DNA of 64,000 nt from Cladopsammia gracilis (Eukaryota; Cnidaria; Anthozoa; Scleractinia; Dendrophylliidae), in contig JAJGOT010000216.1 in the NCBI GenBank assembly GCA_022457155.1, forward strand, positions 156,001 through 220,000, read 5' to 3'. Position 1 is the first letter of the stretch. Every line of letters starts with the position of its first letter. The notes under the pieces were generated by a model. The model was not told the origin of the DNA and ran no database searches. It saw only the letters and a list, made by a program, of their open reading frames with translations. Made by a program: the position numbers and the translations under genes. Positions 11,767 through 21,976 of the stretch are shown here, piece after piece.

Positions 11767-11925
11767 ATGCTTCGACTGGGTGCATTTTGGCTTCCTTTGG
11801 TCGGCATCGTGTTTACGTTCACTTGCGCGTCTGTCAGTGCATGGCCTACCGGCGAGAACGTGAGAACGAGGGAAATCAGAAGGAAAGCGGAAATCACGGC
11901 TATCAAGGAAACCCCGCGCTTCAAG
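11767..11925 (+). CDS. Candidate first exon of a secreted protein
   Basis: ATG at 11,767 opens 53 codons. The start is MLRLG, followed by a strongly hydrophobic segment FWLPLVGIVFTFTCASVSA that looks like a signal peptide with an A-x-A cleavage site. A charged tail containing REIRRKAEITAIKETPRFK follows. The frame reaches AAG|gttaat, a usable donor in phase 0; unspliced, it would stop at 11,937. No downstream exon was recognised and the family is unknown. It may be a real gene, head to head with EIF3J, or a chance frame. Confidence 0.3.
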
Positions 11926-11937
11926 GTTAATACATAA

Positions 11938-12936
11938 ACAAGTAAGATAGTATTGATGTCGGAAAGATTTCGGTTCCTTCTGCACATAGGCGTACGAGGG
12001 AGAGGGGCTGTGTGGGCTGCATCCCCCACAGTTGTAAAAAATATAGTATTATTCGGGCAAAACTGGGCGACTATTCGGGCACCACAGACACAGTAAACTT
12101 ACTGAATTATTTTGTGATTCAATGTCTTAATTTATTTGTTTTTATTTCATAACTCACATGGAAATAGAAATCCAAAAGCAAAACAATAGCACAAGACATA
12201 CATAACACGCACGCCCGGTGCAAATGTCTCGTCTGAGGGGTCAATATTTTGGCATGTTTGGGGGCTTCAGATATAATAAATATAAGGCAATGTTACATTA
12301 GGGAGTGAAAAACTGATTCAAGAAATGTACATTTTGGCTTAAAATTCAACAAATTATGTGACGAGGCTGCACGGTGAAATCCGATCACGGACCTCCTATC
12401 TATTAGCCCTCATGCGATAAGAAAACATTTCACGACTTGTGCCCAAAATTAAGGCAAAGAGAAAAGTAAATTTTTGTATTTTTCTTGTATGACTAAGATG
12501 TGTGCATCGCCAGCTTGGAAAAAGATACGTAAATAGGTTCCAAATGATCCAGAATCAGTGTATTTGATACAAATACTGTACCGTTTATCGACCCGCGTTC
12601 ATACAAGCAAAGCAGAACAAAAGGTCCTGAAGATGACAACGCGAATTTGTTTTTGAGCAAAAATCCTGTCTTTGAGTATATATTCTAAGGGATACTGATT
12701 ATAAGAGAGCTGCTTACTCCCGAGTCTTTTTATTTCAGTGGAGCCGCAATGGACAGATTGTCATTTCTTTTCACCATCATTGAAACCTGCCTTTTTTGCC
12801 ATGCCGATGGACGTCATTTTACCACTTGGTTCTATATGCTTCGTTTCTAACGGCTCAGCTGTATATGCTGCCAAATGAACCCCCTAAGAGTGAAATCTTT
12901 CAGACAATAACATTGCCGATCAATTCTTTGCATTTT
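11938..12936. other. Intergenic DNA, no feature recognised
   Basis: No domain, RNA or clear repeat seen on either strand. Confidence 0.3.
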
Positions 12937-13094
12937 CAGGGCCGTAGCCAGAAAAAATAAGGACTGAGGCAATATCCATGGTTAAATTTCTCGCCTAGCT
13001 ATTTAGGGTCTTTATGATGACTACGTTTAAACAAAGTACTGGGATCATTACTGAGGCAAGTGCCTCGGTTTGCCTCTTACTGGCTACGGCCCTG
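12937..13094. mobile_element. 158-bp hAT-like MITE
   Basis: Perfect 15-bp terminal inverted repeats, CAGGGCCGTAGCCAG and its complement. CAGGG termini are typical of hAT elements. ATTTTC occurs at both flanks as an imperfect target duplication. There is no coding capacity. Confidence 0.7.
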
Positions 13095-13499
13095 ATTTTC
13101 ACCAAAATTTGAGATGTTTCAAGAATAGTTTTTAGGCTTTCTATTCAACATTGACCCAGGTGTTCAATTTTCTTGCGAAAATATCGATAAAAACTGCATC
13201 AAAGTCTTTGCCAACGCCATACAAAATTCTTATGCAGATAACACATGGAGGAGTTTTTTTGTATGAGCTATTGGCAGTTATCTATACTTTGAAAAAGGAA
13301 TACCTATTATTGAACTCAATTTTTATTTTATTCACGCCTACGCCTACTTTTGAAGGGTTCTTATCGTAGTAGTCTGCTGGAAACAGGGTCCTTTACGAGC
13401 TTTTATGGTGAAACCACAGCAACAAACCAATGAAAAGTAGTGTACCGGATCTTCTGCTGACCTGCAACAGTAAATTACTACTTCAGATATTTAACAAAT

Positions 13500-13990
13500 C
13501 GACCGCATTTTTCCATGGTCTATTTAACAAATAGATTCCATTTGGCACACGAGCCGCAGGCGAGTGTGTCACTGATGTTCTTACCACATTTTGACGTCTT
13601 CTGTGATCTATAACTGAACAGACACACGGCCAAATGGAATCTATTTGTTTTATACAATGAACAGAAAAGTAAAAAGAGTAAAATTACGAACTTGCCTCGT
13701 AGTGCTCGACTGTTCGAAGATTTGTTCCAGTTTAGGTATTTTTCAAGTCGCCAAGAACACTTTTCGTCTTGGTTTCTTCTTTTTCTTGCTCGTAAACAGC
13801 TCCTGCTAAACATTTTTCGAGGCTTTCACTTGCTCAATCCAGAATAATCTCACAAACATTTTCAAAACTGTGCGCCATGTTGGACAAAACAAAGCAAACA
13901 ATTTTTCGATGACGTCAGCCGTGCGTCTGTACTCTGATAGATCATAGGCAACGACCAATCACAGAGCGCGTAGTATTCAGTTCATTGTAT
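13500..13990 (-). repeat. Dispersed-repeat-like segment with internal inverted repeat
   Basis: An inverted pair (AAATAGATTCCATTTGGC near 13,530 and its complement near 13,625) precedes a minus-strand frame with RARKRRNQDEKCSWRLEKYL. I read this as a moderately repeated cnidarian element fragment rather than a gene, because the frame is short and without domain context. The basis is impression, not a search. Confidence 0.3.
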
Positions 13991-14518
13991 AAACTCTCAT
14001 CGACCATAGAAATGAGCCAATCAGCGCGCGGGAATTCGCACAGTTATTGTAAAAATTAAAATAGACGGAAGTTTGATCCCAACGGCAACACGAAGAAAAA
14101 CTGAGGAAACAAACTTATAACAAATTTGCATATAAAGCTGAAATGCTACAAATTTGTCCGATAAACAAACCTTTGGTGGCTAAAAGAAATAAAAGGCTCT
14201 TATGAGCCAACTCATGAGCTGCCAACTGCATGGCATCACCCGCATCAGCTGTCAGGGCCAGGAACTATCGTAGTTTCGGCGGATAACAATGGGACTACAG
14301 TTCCTGGCGCCGCCGGCGGCAGAAGCCACAGGGCAAAGCATATATGCATGGGTGTAATAGTGTGAGGTATAGCAGTACAGAGTGTAGGATCACAGTTAAG
14401 TTAAGAGGGGGATGGCAGAGATGCAACTTTCCCGAGTAATGCGTGCTTAGTCGCGCAATGCGCTGCGTGATCGCTGCCAAATCCAAATGGATGCGGTCTC
14501 GGCCGTTTCTCTTGGAGT

Positions 14519-14990
14519 CTAACTTGATGATTGGTCGTTGAGAATTCTTGAAGAGTTCGATGTTTGACAGGAACTAAAACACAGTAGACCCGTCGAGGAA
14601 GCCACGACAGCCAACCTCGACGCGGGTATTACGCTACAGGTCCTGCCCTTGCTTTCACATTCGGCTCGGAGGGGTTCGTAGTGGGTTCTCTTACGTTTGT
14701 TGGCGAGATCAAGATTCCCTTCCCAGGGTACAGTCAACTCGACGAGGTGCACGCGCTTGCGGGAGTCAGACCAGTTTACGATATCCGGGCATTCATTTGT
14801 GACGACAATGTGGGCAGAGAGGTGCATGTAAGGTTTCAGAGAGCTCAGCCAGCATTTGACAATCTTGGGCTCCTTCCAGCAGCCTAGACTGCTTCGTCCT
14901 CTTACAGCCGGTCGGCAAGGTCTTGTTGCTAATTTCTTCCCTCGTGGACGAGTTCAAGGCCGTAAGGTTTGCTTCCACATGATGCTAGAC
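14519..14990 (-). pseudogene. Retroelement-derived fragment (PD-(D/E)XK-like motif)
   Basis: On the minus strand a frame reads HIVVTNECPDIVNWSDS then KRVHLVELTVPWEGNLDLA. The pair PDIV...ELTVPWE resembles a nuclease-like module I associate with the C-terminal parts of cnidarian and other animal retroelement polyproteins. Upstream, WKEPKIVKCWL appears in another register, so the copy is frameshifted. It is a relic with no intact gene. Confidence 0.4.
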
Positions 14991-16001
14991 ACAACCCGAG
15001 ATGAAATCTGGCCAAAAGTGGACCGCCGCACAACGGCACAAGCAGTGAATGAAGCAAAAGCTAGCCTACGAACAAAGAATATCGTTGGCGAAATACAAAC
15101 CGTCAGAGCTGGCCTGGGTAGTGAAGTACACCGATGGTTCTTCGCTCAGGAACCGAGGTCACCGTGAGATGGTTTTCGAAGAGTTACTATATATGCCTCT
15201 GAAGAGGAGAAGCGATCAATCACAGCCGCTGACTTTGCCAAGCCTACACTTACACGAAGTTCCGGTATAAAAGGCTTAGCTCCTCCCCCATTTTACACCA
15301 TTTGGGTGTGAAATACAAATTAAGGCGTCTTTCAGTCACAAAACGTGGTTAACTTGCGCGTCCTTTAAATATAATTTGCTTCAAAAATCCAATAAACCAA
15401 GATTTTACGTGGGCAAAGAAAAGAAATAGAAGTTCATAAAGTCTTCTGATATAACTTTCATAAAGTTTTTCCAAATTGTGTTTGCAAAGGTCTTAGTAAT
15501 GACGCATGTTATTTGTCAGTTGTTTATGCTTCAAAGGTTGATTGACGACTGGAGGTGAGAATGGCCAGGCCAGGCTCCTTTTATTCTGGAGCTGGAGCCC
15601 CGATTATGGCTCCTGATTCAGAGATCACGTAAACTTACACTTTTTTTGTAGACGATGACTGGTGGGAAAGAGCAGGCATCTTTGCAGCGAGGGGAAGGTT
15701 GAAGAATGTTCATATGCTTTTGCACAACAGAGGTTGCGTTAGGAAGATCTGGGGGATTGAAAATAATAACAAAGGGCATGTGGTTTGTGTTAACTAGAGG
15801 TTATTTTCTTCTTGTGGTTTCAGGGTTTCGTCGCGTTGGATAGTACGGACGCGATTGACTTGTTTCTGGAGGAAATGGCGACTATATATACCAACGTGTT
15901 ATTAGAATTGATGAGACGTAAACGTAGGATAGAAGACTGAATGGAATAGTACGTTTGGTGTGGTTAGCATGGCACAATGGCGGAATGTTTTCAGAATATA
16001 T
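14991..16001. other. Intergenic DNA, possibly more of the same relic
   Basis: No further domain could be read. Frames are short on both strands. Confidence 0.25.
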
Positions 16002-16002
16002 T

Positions 16003-16027
16003 GGGGGAGGGGGGGGGGGGGGGGTGG
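16003..16027. repeat. Poly-G run
   Basis: About 20 G residues interrupted by A/T at its edges. Possible G-quadruplex, and a probable sequencing or assembly weak point. Confidence 0.8.
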
Positions 16028-16176
16028 GTGTAAACCGGCGAGACACTTAATATGCAATTTACTGGGAAACTAGAACTAAAAGGGACATTAAAGGAAACAT
16101 TTGCGACAACGAAGAGACAAGATTTTTATTTCTCAAGTACTTTACTTTTGTGTTCCATGGGTCAGGGGCATTTAAC

Positions 16177-17746
16177 AAATTTACACCGGTTTTCCGTGGT
16201 GTGGACTCTTATTTACCACGATGTACGTCATCACATGGTCAAAATGTTGTGGACTCACGAGGCGCAGCAGTAGTAGTCTAGGGTCAGATTTAACCGCGCG
16301 AATGTATAGGTAGGTATAGTTTGGTATAGGTATAGGTATAGGTAACTTATTAATATGTATTATCAATTACCTATACCTTTTGTGTTAATAAATGACTAGG
16401 GATAGTGCCTAGGTAAATCATTAAAACAATAGGAACAATAGGTTTGCCCAAACTTGCCCGCTCTATTCACACCCTGATTGGATCTTAAGATTTGTATTGT
16501 CTGTTTGAATAAAAAGCGTGAATTTTACAAGAGCGTCATTCCTACAACCAGAGGTTAACTCGTGCTCAGAAAACTTTGTCTTCTTATTCGTATTTTCCGC
16601 AACATTCTCATTGCCGCTTCATCGCTAGACTCTATATCGATTTTCAGTTTCCCAGCCATCGCCCACTTTAAGTTTTAATTTCTTTTCCGGTAGCTTCAAT
16701 GTTCAAACTTTTAATTATGCGAACTTTCACTAAACTAAATTTGCATGAAAAATTAGCACCTCGGAAAAATAAACAAAGCAACCAATTACATGCGTTACTA
16801 AAACAATCTAACACTCTGTTTAAGTAAAAATATATTCAATAATAACAAAACGCAATAAGGTTTCATCAAATCATTATGTCAACAAAAGCTGTTTTATTTA
16901 GAACAACTCAAATCCATATTCTACACAAATGAAAAGGAAATCAAGAACAAAATATTAGAATGAAATTACTTTACGGACGCAGCGCGAATTCACTCTAAGG
17001 CCGTATTGCAGCCCTAAAGCTTTGTTGGCTTTTTTCGGAAGCGAAGGTTTCCTCTGAAAACGATTTTACGTTTGGTTCATCTCCGTGTTCGTAAATCCAC
17101 TTTGTTTTATCGTTTGAATAATGTCTTAATTTAACTGGAGAACTCGGACGGAGGTTGTAAGGATTTTGGGAACTGGTATATTTCTATAACGCCGCGTTTT
17201 TCATCCAAGAAATTTTTATTCGAGGCTGTTTTCGCAAATCCTTGAGCATATATATTAAAAGTAACTACATATCCGTGTTTTCTGGTATGATCAAATGATA
17301 GGGGTACAGGAGGGGTACAGGAGTTTTCACTACCACCACCACCACCACCACAATATCGTCCCCACATCGACCCTCCTCCTCCTCCACAATTCTATTATTT
17401 TTCACCACCATCACCACAATATCGACCCCACATCGACCCTCCTCCTCCTCCGCAATTTTATTGTTTTCCCTCCTCCTCCCTCCTCCTCCTCCTCCTCCTC
17501 CTCCTCCTCCTCCTCCTCCTCCTCCACAATTCTTTTGTTTTCACCTCCTCCTCCTCCTCCTCCTCCTCAATTCTATTGTTTTCCCTCCTCCTCCTCCACA
17601 ATTCTTTTGAATTAACTTCTCCTCCTCCTCAATTCTATTGTTTTCCCTCCTCCTCCTCCTCCTCCTCCTCCTCCGCCTCCTCCACAATTCTTTTGTTTTC
17701 ACGTCCTCTCCTCCTCCTCCGCAAGGATCTTCAGGCTGAGAAAATG
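16177..17746 (+). repeat. Left arm of 3.3 kb near-perfect palindrome
   Basis: Reverse complement of 17,894-19,492. From 16,267 inward, the long stretches I compared base by base outside the microsatellites were identical (for example 16,296-16,900), with an isolated mismatch at 17,286. The outer 90 bp (16,177-16,266) match their partner much less well. The arm carries (TATAGG)n-like words at 16,303-16,343 and long TCC tracts with interspersed CAATTCTATTGTTTTC units at 17,370-17,720. Confidence 0.9.
17463..17525. repeat. (TCC)n microsatellite in left arm
   Basis: Longest uninterrupted TCC stretch of the left arm. Its counterpart in the right arm is (GGA)n around 18,155-18,195. Confidence 0.9.
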
Positions 17747-17893
17747 TATTTGTGGATTTATAGACAAGGACAAAAAGGACAAAACGAGGACTATCAGGAC
17801 AAAAGGAGACAAACGGGACATATCAAGTCTTAACCCCTCTCTGGTCGAGGTCTCCAAACATACCTAGACTATATGTATAGATATTCGCGCAAA
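17747..17893. other. Palindrome spacer
   Basis: 147 bp of unique sequence containing several AGGACAAAA words. It separates the arms, whose innermost shared block is AGGATCTTCAGGCTGAGAAA. Confidence 0.85.
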
Positions 17894-19492
17894 CATTTTC
17901 TCAGCCTGAAGATCCTTGAGGCGGAGGAGGGGAGGAGGAGGAGGAGGAGGGAAAACGATAGAATTGAGGAGGAGGAGGAGGTGAAAACAAAAGAATTGAG
18001 GAGGAGGAGGAGGAGGAGGAGGGAAAACAATAGAATTGAAGAGGAGGAGAAGTTAATTCAAAAGAATTGTGGAGGAGGAGGAGGGAAAACAATAGAATTG
18101 AGGAGGAGGAGGAGGAGGAGGAGGAGGAGGAGGAGGAGGTGAAAACAAAAGAATTGTGGAGGAGGAGGAGGAGGAGGAGGAGGAGGAGGAGGAGGGAAAA
18201 CAATAAAATTGCGGAGGAGGAGGAGGGTCGATGTGGGGTCGATATTGTGGTGGTGGTGGTGAAAATAATAGAATTGTGGAGGAGGAGGAGGGTCGATGTG
18301 GGGACGATATTGTGGTGGTGGTGGTGGTGGTAGTGAAAACTCCTGTACCCCTCCTGTACCCCTATCATTTGATCACACCAGAAAACACGGATATGTAGTT
18401 ACTTTTAATATATATGCTCAAGGATTTGCGAAAACAGCCTCGAATAAAAATTTCTTGGATGAAAAACGCGGCGTTATAGAAATATACCAGTTCCCAAAAT
18501 CCTTACAACCTCCGTCCGAGTTCTCCAGTTAAATTAAGACATTATTCAAACGATAAAACAAAGTGGATTTACGAACACGGAGATGAACCAAACGTAAAAT
18601 CGTTTTCAGAGGAAACCTTCGCTTCCGAAAAAAGCCAACAAAGCTTTAGGGCTGCAATACGGCCTTAGAGTGAATTCGCGCTGCGTCCGTAAAGTAATTT
18701 CATTCTAATATTTTGTTCTTGATTTCCTTTTCATTTGTGTAGAATATGGATTTGAGTTGTTCTAAATAAAACAGCTTTTGTTGACATAATGATTTGATGA
18801 AACCTTATTGCGTTTTGTTATTATTGAATATATTTTTACTTAAACAGAGTGTTAGATTGTTTTAGTAACGCATGTAATTGGTTGCTTTGTTTATTTTTCC
18901 GAGGTGCTAATTTTTCATGCAAATTTAGTTTAGTGAAAGTTCGCATAATTAAAAGTTTGAACATTGAAGCTACCGGAAAAGAAATTAAAACTTAAAGTGG
19001 GCGATGGCTGGGAAACTGAAAATCGATATAGAGTCTAGCGATGAAGCGGCAATGAGAATGTTGCGGAAAATACGAATAAGAAGACAAAGTTTTCTGAGCA
19101 CGAGTTAACCTCTGGTTGTAGGAATGACGCTCTTGTAAAATTCACGCTTTTTATTCAAACAGACAATACAAATCTTAAGATCCAATCAGGGTGTGAATAG
19201 AGCGGGCAAGTTTGGGCAAACCTATTGTTCCTATTGTTTTAATGATTTACCTAGGCACTATCCCTAGTCATTTATTAACACAAAAGGTATAGGTAATTGA
19301 TAATACATATTAATAAGTTACCTATACCTATACCTATACCAAACTATACCTACCTATACATTCGCGCGGTTAAATCTGACCCTAGACTACTACTCGCAGC
19401 CGAGTGAGTCAGCAACAAATTTTGACCGTGTGATGACGTAAATCGTGGTAAATAAGAGTCCACACCACAGAAAACCGGTGTAAATTTGTTTT
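17894..19492 (-). repeat. Right arm of 3.3 kb near-perfect palindrome
   Basis: Partner of the left arm. It is about 20 bp longer in the inner part, because the GGA/TCC tracts differ in length. No gene is present. Long Glu/Arg or Ser/Leu/Pro frames here come only from the triplet repeats. Confidence 0.9.
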
Positions 19493-19904
19493 TTTACAAC
19501 AATATTTAGAAAAAATACAAGGAAAAATCGAAGTCTTGTTACAAAACGTGGAAGCAAAGAAAGAGCAAGCGTTGTCTATAACTTTCTCGCAATCTGATTG
19601 GTTGTTTTCAAGCGCGCGTGATGTTAGCGTCAGCACCGTTGTCTGGACTCTCATTTACCACTCACGTCGACCAATCAGATTGCGAGTTTAGCGGCAATTG
19701 TGGTAAAAAATTTTATTCAAGCCCTTCACGTTTGGAATGACCGTCCAATATTATTTTTATCTCGTCGCTTCCGGACGAGATCATGATTATATGGTCTCTC
19801 GCAAACGAAATACAGTCAAACCGCACTTTTCATATTGACACCGTCCTCTTAGCTAATAACATGTAAGGAAAACTTATCCAAGGAAAGATGTATACGCACA
19901 GCAG

Positions 19905-20323
19905 GGGGGTGAATAGGGGTATGCAAATCCGCCGATCCGTGCTATTTTTTGGCCCGTTCCGTCGATCCTACGTTATTTTCGTTCAAATCCGGATCCGCAT
20001 TACTTTAAAACTTTCCGCGACATAAATATACTGCACACGGGTATATACTAGGTATTTGTTTTGTTTTTCGATGGTGAAACTGAATGAATTAGTTGACAAA
20101 ACACCAACATACGTCCGTCCAAGGCCGACCGAAAATTAATGATCCGGTTCACAACCCGAACTTCTAGACAGACAAAGTCCGGAATCCAGGCCAAAATTTT
20201 CGGCTGATCCGCGATCCACGGTAATTTTCAAATCCGCGAATCCGCTTAATTTATCGGTAAAATCCGCAATCCGTGAGCTTTGCAAGGCCAAATCCGCCGA
20301 TCCGCGACCCTATTCACCCCCAA
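19905..20323. mobile_element. MITE with GGGGGTGAATAGGG ends
   Basis: Terminal GGGGGTGAATAGGG and its complement CCCTATTCACCCCC enclose about 400 bp. The interior is rich in AAATCCGCCGATCCG words on both sides, in inverted arrangement. No coding frame. No target duplication could be fixed. Confidence 0.55.
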
Positions 20324-21776
20324 GAGCTGGGTGATAGCTGGGTGATACTTGGGTCAATGTGATAACAATGAATATATGAAAAGAGACCGATCTATTTTTG
20401 AACTCATGAAAGTTTCGGAGGGGTCGGTCCACCTTCATTGCAGTGTTGGGAGACATTTCTTGACAACACCTAACATTTGCATTATTTTGTACAACTTCAG
20501 TAACAAACTACCGTGATTTCCTTGAACTTATCTGCAGTCAGCGAACAAGGCATTGGAGACGAGGAATGACTCTTACAGTTTTCAGTTGCTATAGCAACAG
20601 TGAACTAAAACAATACAATGAGACACTGGTAATGCTGACATTTTAATAAACTGAAATAATGAATGGCTTGCTCGGCATACGCAGGATCCTTAGAATATGG
20701 TTAAATAAAACCTGTTTACAGCCTTCCAAGAAAATACCTCCAAGCTAATTTTAATATTTGTGTATTCCTAATTTAATCCTCAAAATAAATGTTGCAAAAA
20801 TCGGTGCAACTTGACTTGCCAGATAGCATAGCCAAATTAGAAGTAGCGACTGTTACAAAATGCTCAAATAAGGTTATACCACCAAGCATTGGAAAAAACA
20901 AAACCTACATTGTAATGAAATCCAAGAAATATTACTCGTCCATTCGCTCGGACTGCCCATATGCGTGAAGTGCACACATACTAATTATCGTAGAATTGAT
21001 AACTAAGCTATATCACTATATATTAAGATTCTGATTTCAGAAACTTCTAAACATACTTCTAATTGTAATTCATGTCCGCTCTCCTTTCAAACTGGAGATG
21101 GATTCTCGAACTCACGTGGTAACCGTGAGTTCAAATTTATTCTGTCATTAGGCTCACTACCAACCTTCTTACCAAAAAAACAAACAAACAAACCTGCAGA
21201 TTTTCCTTGGTAACACAATTGACCCAAAAGATTTGAAAAACGTTTTTGTGGAAATCCAATATTCGATTTAAGCGTAGCTAAAGCTACACTCGGTGTAACC
21301 ATTTCGTCCCTAATGTTTTTCCGAATAAAATGAAATTCATACGAACACCTAAAAAGAACTACATTAACGTGATGCTGTTTGTTCATAGATGTTTGAGAAC
21401 GTTAGATTTTTGATAGTTTTAACATGATTCCTCTTGTGAGTAAAAAGGCCAATACCTGTGAGGCGTTGTCAATGGCACATTTCAAAACACTATCTTGTAC
21501 TGAACTACTCCTAAAACTGTATTTACATGGGCGATTTTAACCGCGACTTTAAATCGCCTGTGCAAACAAGTGATGAGTAAGATTTTAATGCGAGGAGAAC
21601 GGAGCACATTTGATGTACACAGAAGAGCTGCCTTGAGGAAGTCCTAAAGGATCGTTGACGTGTTGCGCAAGCGCCAGCTACAAAATCGCATCGAAAATCG
21701 CCTGTACTAACACCGCTTAAAGCGTGAGTGAGTGAGATTGCTATATTAACACCGCTTAAAGCGCGAGTGAGATTGC
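20324..21776. other. Intergenic DNA between EIF3J side and IQGAP 3' end
   Basis: No gene seen. Near 21,708 and 21,747 a segment with AACACCGCTTAAAGCG and GAGTGAGATTGCT is tandemly duplicated, just beyond the IQGAP 3' end. Confidence 0.35.
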
Positions 21777-21782
21777 TTTATT
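21777..21782 (-). terminator. Candidate IQGAP polyadenylation signal
   Basis: TTTATT on the plus strand is AATAAA on the minus strand, about 80 nt past the IQGAP stop codon. It is the nearest consensus signal I noticed. A short 3' UTR is implied but unproven. Confidence 0.35.
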
Positions 21783-21862
21783 ATCTGTGTACATCATCCG
21801 CGCACCTGGAGTGCGATACCCATAGGTTTTTTTTCACTACGCAAGTGAAGTCCATGCACAAT

Positions 21863-21976
21863 CTATTTGCCGTAAAATTTCTTGTTTAGCAAGAAGATAA
21901 GCAAGTTGACATTAATCTTTGCTCGACCAAACATCTTCATTACTGCCACGCCCTCATATTGAAGCTGGAGCAAGTC
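21863..21976 (-). CDS. IQGAP: IQGAP terminal exon with stop codon
   Basis: 114 nt encoding DLLQLQYEGVAVMKMFGRAK and INVNLLIFLLNKKFYGK, then TAG at 21,863-21,865. Acceptor gtgacag. This is the near-invariant IQGAP C-terminus and fixes the end of the gene. Confidence 0.97.
   Translation of the reverse strand, partial: DLLQLQYEGVAVMKMFGRAKINVNLLIFLLNKKFYGK

Noticed and set aside
14681..15270. Plus-strand frames of 68-103 codons
   Set aside because: They are antisense to the retroelement relic on the minus strand, which alone shows recognisable motifs.
17295..18368. Ser/Leu/Pro-rich, His-rich and Glu/Arg-rich frames inside the palindrome
   Set aside because: All arise from (TCC)n/(GGA)n and (ACC)n tracts. 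The same frame appears mirrored in the other arm.
17131..18532. Two identical 78-codon frames (ending QPPSEFSS), one in each palindrome arm
   Set aside because: Their identity follows from the palindrome itself. There is no domain, splice context or other coding sign.
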